The notes below the pieces were generated by a model. It did no database searches and was not told the origin of the DNA. It was given only the letters and a program-made list of their open reading frames with translations. From assembly GCA_036733925.1 (NCBI GenBank), contig DAIMZO010000006.1:1-64000 (forward strand): a DNA stretch of 64,000 bases. Reading direction: 5' to 3'. Shown here in pieces: positions 41,129 through 49,044 of the stretch (within the stretch, counting starts at the first letter, position 1; each line of letters starts with the position of its first letter). Made by a program: the position numbers and the translations under genes. This DNA is from UBA2897 sp036733925. GTDB taxonomy: Bacteria > Bacillota > Negativicutes > Selenomonadales > Selenomonadaceae.

Positions 41129-41739
41129 TGCAGACGAATATCATTCTGACGGGCGTCGGCGGGCAGGGCACCGTCCTTGCGTCGAAATTGCTCGCCTCCG
41201 CGGCGCTCGCGAAGGGCTATGAGGTCATGAGCGCAGAGACCATCGGCATGGCGCAGAAGGGCGGCTCGGTGTTCAGCAACTTGCGCATCGGTGACGAGCT
41301 CTACAGCCCGATGATCCGGAAGGGCACGGCGAATCTGCTGCTCGCGTTCGAGCCGGCGGAGGCCGTGCGCATGCTGCCGTACCTGAGGCCGGACGGCACG
41401 GTTGTCGTGAGCTCGCATCCGGTCATGCCGGTGACGGCGGCACTCGCCGGGACGGATTATACCGGACAGGAAATGGTGGATTATCTGCGGCGCGAGGTCA
41501 GGAACCTGTTCGTGCTCGACGGTTTTGCCGTGACAAAGGAGATCGGCAATCCGAAGGTGCTGAACGTCGTGATGCTTGGGGCAGCCCTCGCGAGCGGCGC
41601 GCTGCCGTTCCTGTCGGAGGCAGATCTGCTTGGCGCCATCCGGAAGCGCGTGAAGCCGGCGTTCGTCTCCCTCAATGAGCGGGCTCTGCAATACGCGGCG
41701 GAACACGGCCTTGCCAAGACGGCGGAAGGAAGGAAATAA
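41128..41739 (+). CDS. iorB: Indolepyruvate ferredoxin oxidoreductase beta subunit
   Basis: 203 residues, gamma-type domain of the POR family: ILTGVGGQGTVLASKLLASA at the start and AETIGMAQKGGSVFSNLRIG. Forms the IorAB complex with the upstream gene. ATG overlaps the iorA stop (TGATG). Followed after one base by paaK. Confidence 0.97.
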   Translation: MQTNIILTGVGGQGTVLASKLLASAALAKGYEVMSAETIGMAQKGGSVFSNLRIGDELYSPMIRKGTANLLLAFEPAEAVRMLPYLRPDGTVVVSSHPVMPVTAALAGTDYTGQEMVDYLRREVRNLFVLDGFAVTKEIGNPKVLNVVMLGAALASGALPFLSEADLLGAIRKRVKPAFVSLNERALQYAAEHGLAKTAEGRK

Positions 41740-41740
41740 G

Positions 41741-42976
41741 ATGGAGATTTCAAAGGAACAGCTGGAGCTTGTCAACGCGCGCATCGCGCAGCTGCTGCAG
41801 GCGGACAGCTTTTACGGGAAGAAACTGAAGGCGGCAGGCATCGACGGCGTGCAATCTGCAGATGATTTCAAAAAACTGCCTTTTTCTGAGAAAAAGGATC
41901 TGCGCGACGCGTATCCGCTCGGGCTCATGAGTGTGCCGGAGGAGAAGATCGTGCGGATCCACTCGTCGTCCGGTACGACCGGCAAGCCGGTCATCGTGCC
42001 CTATACGACGCGGGATGTCGAGGACTGGGCGACACTTTTCGCGCGCTGCTATGAGATGGCTGGCGTCACGCCGATGGATCGCGTGCAGATCACGCCGGGC
42101 TATGGCCTCTGGACGGCCGGCATCGGCTTCCAGGCTGGCTGCGAGAAGCTCGGCGCGATGGCCGTCCCGATGGGGCCGGGCAACACGGAGAAGCAGCTGC
42201 AGATGATGGTCGACATGCAGAGCACGGTGCTCTGTGCGACGAGTTCCTACGCGCTGCTGCTCGCCGAGGCCATCGAGGCGAAGGGCATCAAGGACAAGAT
42301 CCACCTGCGCAAGGGCGTCATCGGCTCGGAGCGCTGGAGCGAGAAGATGCGCCAGTCCATCGAGGAGAAGCTCGGCATCGACGCCTACGACATCTACGGC
42401 CTGACCGAGATCTACGGGCCGGGCATCGGCATCAGCTGCGATGCGCACGACGGCATCCACTATTGGGACGATTTCATCTACCTCGAGATCATCGACCCGC
42501 ACACGGGCGAGAACCTGCCGGATGGCGAATGGGGCGAGATCGTCATCACGACGCTCCGCAAGGAGGGCGCGCCGCTCATCCGGTTCCGCACGCATGACCT
42601 CTCGCGCATCCTGCCGGGGGACTGCCCATGCGGCAGCAAGTTCCCGCGCATCGATACGCTGCAGGGACGCACGGACGATATGTTCAAGATTAAGGGCGTC
42701 AACGTATTCCCGAGCCAGATCGAGGAGATCCTGCGCGACTTCCCGGAGGTGTCGAGCGAGTACCAGATCCATATCTCGCATCTCGATGGCAAGGACACGA
42801 TGCGCCTCTACGTCGAGACCAACGGCAGCGTCGACTTCCTCGGCCTCGCCGCGCGCATCGCGACGGCGGTCAAGCACCGCATCGGCTTCACGCCGCTCGT
42901 CAAAGTCGTCGAAGTCGGCGTCCTCCCGCGTTCTGAGAAGAAGACCAAACGCGTCATCGACACGCGCTTCCAGTAA
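41741..42976 (+). CDS. paaK: Phenylacetate-CoA ligase
   Basis: 411 residues, AMP-forming acyl-CoA synthetase of the ANL superfamily. Phosphate-binding loop SSSGTTGKPVIVPYT (about 78-92), then YGLTEIYGPG (A5 motif, about 220-229) and the C-terminal lid with the catalytic lysine region RSEKKTKRV. Activates phenylacetate or related aryl acetates to CoA esters. In one operon with iorAB, so it may feed aryl-acetyl-CoA to reductive carboxylation, making aryl pyruvates and aromatic amino acids, or run in the degradative direction. Confidence 0.94.
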   Translation: MEISKEQLELVNARIAQLLQADSFYGKKLKAAGIDGVQSADDFKKLPFSEKKDLRDAYPLGLMSVPEEKIVRIHSSSGTTGKPVIVPYTTRDVEDWATLFARCYEMAGVTPMDRVQITPGYGLWTAGIGFQAGCEKLGAMAVPMGPGNTEKQLQMMVDMQSTVLCATSSYALLLAEAIEAKGIKDKIHLRKGVIGSERWSEKMRQSIEEKLGIDAYDIYGLTEIYGPGIGISCDAHDGIHYWDDFIYLEIIDPHTGENLPDGEWGEIVITTLRKEGAPLIRFRTHDLSRILPGDCPCGSKFPRIDTLQGRTDDMFKIKGVNVFPSQIEEILRDFPEVSSEYQIHISHLDGKDTMRLYVETNGSVDFLGLAARIATAVKHRIGFTPLVKVVEVGVLPRSEKKTKRVIDTRFQ

Positions 42977-42993
42977 AACAGAGCAAGCCTGAG

Positions 42994-43031
42994 AAGGATG
43001 CTGCGGCATTTGTTGCAGCATCCTTTTTTTT
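42994..43031 (+). terminator. Intrinsic terminator after paaK
   Basis: AAGGATGCTGC (42994-43004) pairs with GCAGCATCCTT (43015-43025), then a run of eight T. Confidence 0.95.
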
Positions 43032-43057
43032 GCATGCAAATATATCGAACAAAATAC

Positions 43058-43086
43058 TAGACAAATCCGAGAAAACGCGCTATAGT
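43058..43086 (+). promoter_or_regulatory. Promoter of the HIT-family gene
   Basis: TAGACA (43058-43063), 17-bp spacer, TATAGT (43081-43086). Confidence 0.75.
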
Positions 43087-43161
43087 AATTTATGTAAAAC
43101 GGTTTCGTAAAGACGGAATCCGTGAAGGATGAGAAGGTTTTCTAGGATTCGAGGTATGATT

Positions 43162-43590
43162 ATGCATAGCGAAAAAGATCAGAACTGCGCGTACTGCATG
43201 AGGAACGAGCTGCTCGACGCATTCGGGATTTTCGTACAGGAGCTCCCGTCGAGCATACTGGTGCTCTTCAAGGAGCAGAGTCATCCGGGGCGCTGCATCG
43301 TGGCGTCCAAATATCATGTCAGCGAGATCACGGATCTCACCGAAGAGAAGATGGACGCATTTCTGCGCGATGTCCGCCACGTTGCACAGGCCATGCACAA
43401 GGCATTCCACCCGGACAAGGTCAACTACGGCGCCTACGGCGACACGGGGAAACACCTCCACGTCCACCTCGTGCCGAAATACAAAGACGGCTTCGAGTGG
43501 GGTGGCACATTCGCGATGAACCCGCAGAAGAAATTCCTGATCGATGAAGAATACAAGGAAATGATTGCAAAACTGCAGGCGGCTCTTTGA
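43162..43590 (+). CDS. HIT-family nucleotide-binding protein
   Basis: 142 residues. The histidine triad is HLHVHLVPK (about residues 109-117), with preceding conserved region VNYGAYGDTGKHLH. HIT proteins hydrolyse or transfer nucleotides (AMP-lysine, Ap4A and similar). N-terminal cysteines in CAYCMR may bind zinc. Start at 43162 chosen because GAGG is seven bases upstream; 43156 would leave one base. Stand-alone gene with its own promoter and terminator. Confidence 0.9.
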   Translation: MHSEKDQNCAYCMRNELLDAFGIFVQELPSSILVLFKEQSHPGRCIVASKYHVSEITDLTEEKMDAFLRDVRHVAQAMHKAFHPDKVNYGAYGDTGKHLHVHLVPKYKDGFEWGGTFAMNPQKKFLIDEEYKEMIAKLQAAL

Positions 43591-43605
43591 GGCTGATCCT
43601 GTGCA

Positions 43606-43656
43606 GCACAATAAGCCGGCCGAATCCTGCTTTCGGCCGGCTTATTGTGCTATTTT
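43606..43656. terminator. Perfect 18-bp hairpin between convergent genes
   Basis: Arms 43606-43623 and 43633-43650 are fully complementary (core AAGCCGGCCGA / TCGGCCGGCTT). It separates the HIT gene from the convergent aldo/keto reductase and can serve both. Confidence 0.85.
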
Positions 43657-43678
43657 GGAGGCGGCAGGAAGCATCCTT

Positions 43679-44710
43679 TTATCGGATGAGCCCCTGTACA
43701 CCGGGTGCAAAGGAAATCTTGTCGATACGTGTGCGTTCTTCTTCGCTGAAAGAGGTGTTTTCTATTGCCCGGATATTGTCGAGAATCTGCGAGGGCTTTG
43801 AGGCACCAATCAGCACGGTAGTGATGGCGCTGTCTTTGAGATCCCAGGCGAGGGCCATTTCTGCGAGCGTCTGGCCGCGCTCTTCGGCAATCTTGTTCAG
43901 CTCGCGGATGGCTTGCATCTTTTCCGGGGTCAGGGATTTTTCCTTCAGGAAACGTCCGTCGCGATGGATGCGGCTGTCCGCAGGGATGCCGTGCAGATAG
44001 CGGTTGGTCAGGAGCCCCTGGCAGAGTGGGCTGAAAGCGACGATGCCGAGCCCGAGGGCGGCGGATGTCTCTTTCAGACCGTTGTGCTCGATGGTACGGT
44101 CGAAAATGGAATAGCGATTCTGGTTGACGATGAACGGCACATGCAATTCGCGCAGGATTGCGGCAGCGTGCTCGAGCGTCGGCCCATCGTAATTGGAGAA
44201 GCCGACGTAGAGCGCCTTGCCGCTGCGGACAATCTGCGCGAGGGCGCCCATCGTTTCCTCAAGCGGCGTGTCCGGATCCATGCGGTGATGGTAGAAAATA
44301 TCGACGTAATCGAGGTGCATGCGCTGCAGGCTCTGATCGAGGCTCGCCATCAGATATTTGCGGCTGCCCCAGTTGCCGTAGGGCCCCGGCCACATATCGT
44401 AGCCGGCTTTCGTCGCGATGATGAGCTCGTCGCGGTACGGGCGGAACAGGTCATCGTACAGGCGGCCGAAATTCCGCTCCGCGCTGCCGTAGGCCGGTCC
44501 ATAGTTGTTCGCGAGGTCAAAATACGTGATGCCGTGGTCAAAGGCTGTCGTGAGCAATGCGCGCATATCTGCGTAGGATGCCGTGTCGCCAAAGTTGTGC
44601 CAGAGTCCGAGGGCCAGCCGTGGCAGGCGCAGCCCGCTGTTTCCGCAATGCGGGTATTCCATCTTGTCATAACGCGACGGATCCGCAACGTAATCTTTCT
44701 CAATATCCAT
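43679..44710 (-). CDS. Aldo/keto reductase (YghZ/GpR-like)
   Basis: 343 residues, TIM-barrel NADPH oxidoreductase. Catalytic set: Asp and Tyr in TYFDLANNYGPAYGSAE (about residues 62-78), Lys in LIIATKAGYD, His in DIFYHHRMD. The extended loop with GPYGNWGSRKYLMASL is typical of the L-glyceraldehyde-3-phosphate reductase subgroup. Probably detoxifies small aldehydes; physiological substrate unknown. GGGG tract serves as RBS. Monocistronic. Confidence 0.92.
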   Translation of the reverse strand: MDIEKDYVADPSRYDKMEYPHCGNSGLRLPRLALGLWHNFGDTASYADMRALLTTAFDHGITYFDLANNYGPAYGSAERNFGRLYDDLFRPYRDELIIATKAGYDMWPGPYGNWGSRKYLMASLDQSLQRMHLDYVDIFYHHRMDPDTPLEETMGALAQIVRSGKALYVGFSNYDGPTLEHAAAILRELHVPFIVNQNRYSIFDRTIEHNGLKETSAALGLGIVAFSPLCQGLLTNRYLHGIPADSRIHRDGRFLKEKSLTPEKMQAIRELNKIAEERGQTLAEMALAWDLKDSAITTVLIGASKPSQILDNIRAIENTSFSEEERTRIDKISFAPGVQGLIR

Positions 44711-44827
44711 AAAGTTTTGCCCCCTATCCTTATCCGTTTTTGATTCGACGGAACGGCATCGGTTTCCTGCAAGAGGGGAAATGATTGCGAAGCTGCGGGA
44801 GGCGTTTTGATTTACCCCTTATACAGC

Positions 44828-44856
44828 TTGACAGGGGCGGGTGCTTTTGCTAGACT
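44828..44856 (+). promoter_or_regulatory. Promoter of the glyQS T-box operon
   Basis: TTGACA (44828-44833), 17-bp spacer, TAGACT (44851-44856). Transcription should start near 44863. The gene-free stretch 44711-45101 contains this promoter and the T-box. Confidence 0.88.
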
Positions 44857-44862
44857 AAAGGG

Positions 44863-45067
44863 AGCGATGAGAAAGAGGAGTAGCGCCCTCGAGCGAGCCG
44901 GGATGGTGTGAGCCGGCGATGGCGTGAAAGGCACTTTGGAGCGGAAAAGCATAGAATTTGAGGTGGGCGCGGCACGGCCGCGTCAATCAGGGTGGAACCG
45001 CGGAACCATCGATAGATATGGTCTCGTCCCTGTAGCGTTGTATGCGTTACGGGGACGGGACTTTTTT
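44863..45067 (+). promoter_or_regulatory. Glycine T-box riboswitch with terminator
   Basis: The T-box sequence AGGGTGGAACCGCGG (44989-45003) is nearly consensus. Stem I spans the 5' part with a GA-rich bulge (GAGAAAGAGGAGTAG); a GGC (44930-44932) in GAAAGGCACT is the probable glycine specifier codon. The terminator arms (45021-45037 and 45045-45061) are followed by TTTTTT (45062-45067). Uncharged tRNA-Gly would stabilise the antiterminator and allow glyQS expression. Confidence 0.93.
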
Positions 45068-45101
45068 CGTCCCTGCAAGGCAGAGAAAGAGGAGTGGAAA
45101 A

Positions 45102-45986
45102 ATGAACTACCAAAACATGATCCTCGCTCTCCAGCAATTCTGGTCAGAGCATGGAGCCATGCTCGGCGAGGGCTACGATGTGGAGAAGGGCGCCGGCACG
45201 ATGAACCCGGCGACGTTCTTGCGCGTGCTCGGCCCGGAACCGTGGCATATCGCGTATGTGGAGCCGTCGCGCCGTCCGGCAGACGGCCGCTACGGGGACA
45301 ACCCGAACCGCCTGTATCAGCATCATCAGTTCCAGGTCATCATGAAGCCGTCGCCGAACAACATCCAGGAGCTCTACCTCGCGTCGCTCGAGCGCCTCGG
45401 CATCGACCCGAAGCAGCACGATATCCGCTTCGTCGAGGATAACTGGGAGTCGCCGACGCTCGGCGCCTGGGGGCTCGGCTGGGAGGTCTGGCTCGACGGC
45501 ATGGAGATCACGCAGTTCACGTATTTCCAGCAGATCGGCAGTCAGGATATCAAGCCGGTCGCTTCGGAGATCACGTACGGCCTCGAGCGCCTCGCGATGT
45601 ACATCCAGGGCGTCGAGAACGTCTACGATCTGCAGTGGAACGACGACTACACCTATGGCGACGTGTTCCATCAGAACGAGTACGAGCAGTCCTGCTATGC
45701 GTTCGACCTGTCGGACGAGAAGCTGCTGTTCGAGCTCTTCGATAAATACGAGGCCGAGGCCGTCCGCATCATCAAGGAGGGCTATGTGCATCCGGCTTAT
45801 GACTACGTGCTGAAATGCTCGCATACGTTCAATCTGCTCGATGCGCGCGGGGCCATCTCGGTCTCGCAGCGCGCCGCATTCATCGGCCGCGTGCGTAAGC
45901 TCGCGCGTCTCTGCGCGGAGTGCTATCTCGAGCAGCGCGAGAAGCTCGGTTATCCGATGTTGCATAAAGGGGAGGTAAAAGCATGA
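45102..45986 (+). CDS. glyQ: Glycyl-tRNA synthetase alpha subunit
   Basis: 294 residues, class II catalytic subunit of the bacterial alpha2beta2 enzyme. Start NYQNMILALQQFWSEHGAML, then GAGTMNPATFLRVLGPEPW and DNWESPTLGAWGLGWEVWLD (motif 2 region). ATG 45102 follows AAGAGGAG; the earlier in-frame ATG at 45042 lies inside the T-box terminator. Overlaps glyS by four bases. Confidence 0.98.
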   Translation: MNYQNMILALQQFWSEHGAMLGEGYDVEKGAGTMNPATFLRVLGPEPWHIAYVEPSRRPADGRYGDNPNRLYQHHQFQVIMKPSPNNIQELYLASLERLGIDPKQHDIRFVEDNWESPTLGAWGLGWEVWLDGMEITQFTYFQQIGSQDIKPVASEITYGLERLAMYIQGVENVYDLQWNDDYTYGDVFHQNEYEQSCYAFDLSDEKLLFELFDKYEAEAVRIIKEGYVHPAYDYVLKCSHTFNLLDARGAISVSQRAAFIGRVRKLARLCAECYLEQREKLGYPMLHKGEVKA

Positions 45987-48049
45987 GCAAAGATCTGTTA
46001 CTCGAAATCGGTACGGAAGAGGTTCCGGCTCATGTGATGCCGGGCACGCTGAAGCAGCTCGCGGAGCACGCGGAAAAGGCGCTCGAGGAAAACCGGATTG
46101 CCTATGAATCCGTCCTCACGCTCGGCACGCCGCGCCGCATGGCGCTGCTCGTCAAAGGCCTCGCGGAAAAGCAGCAGGATGTCTCGAGCGAGAACCGCGG
46201 CCCGTCCATCAAGATCGCGTTCGACGCGGACGGCAACCCGACGAAGGCTGCACAGGGCTTCGCGCGCGGGCAGGGCGTCGACCCGGCGGATCTCGTGCAG
46301 AAGGACGGCTACGTCTACGCAATGGTGCACGAGGCCGGCAAGGATACGGCGAAGCTCTTGCGGACGATCCTGCCGGAGCTCATCTGCGGGCTGAATTTCC
46401 CGACCAATATGCGCTGGGCGGATCTCGACTTCAAGTTCATCCGCCCAATCCGCTGGATTGTCGCGCTCTACGATAAGGACGTCATCCCGTTCGCGGTCGC
46501 GGAGGTTCCGTCCGGCCGCACGTCGCGCGGGCACCGCTTCCTGTCGCAGGGCGACTTCGATATCCCGGATGCCGACAGCTATGAGAAGGCCTGCGAGGAG
46601 CAGTACGTCATTGTGGATCCGGAGAAGCGCGGCAAGATGATCCGCGAGCAGATCCAGGCCGTCGCGAAGGAGAGCGGCGGCGAGGTCGAGATTAACGAGG
46701 ATCTGCTCGAAGAGGTTCTCTACCTCGTCGAGTATCCGACGGCTCTTGCGGGCAAGTTCGAGGAGAAATACCTCCAGCTGCCGGAGGAGGCCGTTATCAC
46801 GCCGATGCGCGACCATCAGCGCTATTTCCCGGTCAAGGATGCCGATGGCAAGCTCATGAACCTATTCATCACCGTGCGCAACGGCGGCAAGGAGTATCTC
46901 GAAACCGTCCAGCACGGCAACGAGCGCGTGCTCCGCGCCCGCCTCGCCGATGCACAGTTCTTCTTCGATGAGGACCGCAAGAAGAGCCTCGAACAGCACC
47001 GTGAGAAGCTCTCGACGGTCGTGTTCCAGCAGGGCCTCGGCACGATGCTCGAGAAATCCGACCGCCTCGTGGCGCTCAGCGGCTACATCGCTGCGGAGGT
47101 GCACGCCGACGAGAAGACGGAGAAACACGCGCTGCGCGCTGCGTATCTCTGCAAGGCGGATCTCGTGACGGGCATGGTCACGGAGTTCACGGAGCTGCAG
47201 GGTATCATGGGCCGTGAGTACGCGAAGCTCGATGGCGAATGCGAGAAGACGGCCATCGCAATCGACGAGCACTACAAGCCGCGTTTTGCCGGCGACAGCC
47301 AGCCGCAGACGCTGGCCGGCCGCATCGTGAGTCTCGCCGATAAAGTCGATACCATCGTCGGTATGTTCAGCATCGGCAAGATCCCGACGGGCTCGCAGGA
47401 TCCGTTCGGCCTGCGCCGTCAGGCACTCGGCATCGCGCACATGATGATCGAGGCGAAGTGCAGCCTGCCACTAGCAAAGGTCGTCGAGAAGGCGATGGAG
47501 CTCTATTCGGTCACGGATGAGGAAAAGCGCGCGAAGCTGCTCGCCGCAGTACGCGATTTCCTGCAGCTCCGCATGAAGAACGTGCTCGAGGAGGAGGGCA
47601 TCCGCTACGACGTCATCGACGCGGTGCTCGCGACGATGGAGGATATGAACCTCTATGGCACGTATCTGCGCGCGAAAGCCGTCATGGCCTTCGTGCAGAC
47701 GCCGGAGGCTGCCAAGCACATCCAGGCGCTTGTCCGCGCGGCGAACCTCGCCGCGAAGGCGGATAGCGCCGCCATCGACGCAACACTTCTGCAGGAAGCG
47801 GAGGAAAAGAGCCTGTATCAGGCCTATACCTCGACGGAGAGCGCGATGAAGAGCCTTGTGCCGGACAGCGACTACGCTGGCGCTATCGACGCGCTCACGG
47901 AGCTCACGGGCCCGATTGACGCGTTCTTCGACAAGATCATGGTCATGGTCGAGGACGAGGCCGTCCGCAGTAACCGACTCAATCTTCTGAAGTCCATCGA
48001 CGACCTTGAGAAGCAGGTCGCGGACTTCAAGCAGATCGTCCTTGACTGA
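45983..48049 (+). CDS. glyS: Glycyl-tRNA synthetase beta subunit
   Basis: 688 residues. Begins LLLEIGTEEVPAHVMPG and contains the HD-like and C-terminal anticodon-binding (DALR) regions typical of GlyS (TPMRDHQRYFPVKD, GSQDPFGLRRQALGI). ATG overlaps the glyQ stop. Terminated by a strong hairpin at 48081. Confidence 0.98.
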   Translation: MSKDLLLEIGTEEVPAHVMPGTLKQLAEHAEKALEENRIAYESVLTLGTPRRMALLVKGLAEKQQDVSSENRGPSIKIAFDADGNPTKAAQGFARGQGVDPADLVQKDGYVYAMVHEAGKDTAKLLRTILPELICGLNFPTNMRWADLDFKFIRPIRWIVALYDKDVIPFAVAEVPSGRTSRGHRFLSQGDFDIPDADSYEKACEEQYVIVDPEKRGKMIREQIQAVAKESGGEVEINEDLLEEVLYLVEYPTALAGKFEEKYLQLPEEAVITPMRDHQRYFPVKDADGKLMNLFITVRNGGKEYLETVQHGNERVLRARLADAQFFFDEDRKKSLEQHREKLSTVVFQQGLGTMLEKSDRLVALSGYIAAEVHADEKTEKHALRAAYLCKADLVTGMVTEFTELQGIMGREYAKLDGECEKTAIAIDEHYKPRFAGDSQPQTLAGRIVSLADKVDTIVGMFSIGKIPTGSQDPFGLRRQALGIAHMMIEAKCSLPLAKVVEKAMELYSVTDEEKRAKLLAAVRDFLQLRMKNVLEEEGIRYDVIDAVLATMEDMNLYGTYLRAKAVMAFVQTPEAAKHIQALVRAANLAAKADSAAIDATLLQEAEEKSLYQAYTSTESAMKSLVPDSDYAGAIDALTELTGPIDAFFDKIMVMVEDEAVRSNRLNLLKSIDDLEKQVADFKQIVLD

Positions 48050-48080
48050 GACTTGGCGGAAAGATAAAGCTGACTATGGA

Positions 48081-48120
48081 ACAGCGGGGAAACGGCAATC
48101 GTTTCCCCGCTGTTTTTTTT
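48081..48120 (+). terminator. Intrinsic terminator after glyS
   Basis: ACAGCGGGGAAAC (48081-48093) and GTTTCCCCGCTGT (48101-48113), perfect, then eight T. Confidence 0.96.
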
Positions 48121-48219
48121 GCGTGCTGGCAGGAATGCGCCGGTCGCCCGGCGAAATACTAAGCAGAAAGCAAAGGGGAAAAGCGGATGTACTGCCCTTG
48201 GGGGAAGGGGGGACGGATT

Positions 48220-48852
48220 ATGCTGCTCGAGTCACTTTGTTCTATCGCGGTCTACTGTCCGCGATGCGGGCGGGTGGAAATCCAGGACATCCCGGTGTTC
48301 GAGAACGGGCGCCGCGTGCTCTATTGCAAGAATTGCGGCAACGCGCTCGTATCCTGGGAAGTCCGGCCGCGCAAGGGGCTGTTGCTGTCGCTGACCTGCG
48401 GGCTCTGCGGGGCCGCGATAGAGAAGACGTTTTCGCTGCATCAGCTGCACAAGATCCGTTTTGAGAAGTTGTACTGCGAGAAAGACCATTTCGAGCTCGG
48501 CTATATCGGGCGATGGCAGGACATCGCAGAATTCATCGATTTCAATGCGGCGGAGTACGACGCGCTGCATCCGGGAGAGGAAGCGGATGCGCTGGAGCAT
48601 CAGCAGGCGCTCCTCGAGGCGGTGAACCGCGCGCACGAGCGGATCCTGCTCGGGGATCTCGCCTGCCCATGTGGCAGCACGGCAATCACAGTCGGCATTG
48701 TCGGCGATTCCGTGCTGCTCGAGTGCACGGACTGCGGGAGCAGCTGCCTGCTTCCCGCGCGGACGGGGAAGGATCTCCAGCAGATCCTGTGCGGCGATGC
48801 GCGGAATTTCCCATGGAAGCGGGAACTTCCGCTTGACATGCTGAGAAAATAA
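48220..48852 (+). CDS. Multi-zinc-ribbon protein of unknown function
   Basis: 210 residues. Repeated zinc-knuckle pairs: CPRCG and CKNCG near the N-terminus (about residues 13-40), CGLCG at about 61, CPCG at about 151 and CTDCG at about 170. The middle (90-140) is predicted helical and acidic. No catalytic family recognised. Start at 48220 is chosen because AAGGGGGGA lies seven bases upstream. Placed alone between the glyS terminator and mfd. A promoter lies within its last codons. Confidence 0.75.
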   Translation: MLLESLCSIAVYCPRCGRVEIQDIPVFENGRRVLYCKNCGNALVSWEVRPRKGLLLSLTCGLCGAAIEKTFSLHQLHKIRFEKLYCEKDHFELGYIGRWQDIAEFIDFNAAEYDALHPGEEADALEHQQALLEAVNRAHERILLGDLACPCGSTAITVGIVGDSVLLECTDCGSSCLLPARTGKDLQQILCGDARNFPWKRELPLDMLRK

Positions 48853-48861
48853 AGATATGAT
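48833..48861 (+). promoter_or_regulatory. Consensus promoter at the end of the zinc-ribbon gene
   Basis: TTGACA (48833-48838), 17-bp spacer, TATGAT (48856-48861). It could drive mfd, but an intrinsic terminator (48917-48945) intervenes. Confidence 0.65.
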
Positions 48862-48872
48862 GAAAGAATGTG

Positions 48873-48945
48873 GCGGGCTGGAATGATGCGGCCCGCGCGC
48901 AGAAAAAGGAATACAGGGCACACGGGTTCATCCGTGCGCCTTTTT
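48873..48945 (+). ncRNA. Possible short leader or small RNA with terminator upstream of mfd
   Basis: Downstream of the promoter, GCGGGC (48873-48878) pairs with GCCCGC (48891-48896). A terminator hairpin (arms 48917-48925 and 48932-48940, one mismatch, then TTTTT) ends the unit. A transcript of about 80 nt is implied. It may be an attenuator for mfd, a small RNA, or simply a terminator with a chance promoter. Confidence 0.35.
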
Positions 48946-49044
48946 GTGGACTATCCGGGCGGCCGCGAAGCGTGCGCGCCCTGACAGTCCTGTTTTCGTG
49001 TTTTTCACGGGAAAATCCATCAAGCTAAAGGAGTATCGGTTCTG

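Noticed and set aside
45042..45101. Longer glyQ start
   Set aside because: The extra codons lie in the T-box terminator; ATG 45102 has the RBS and matches the family N-terminus.
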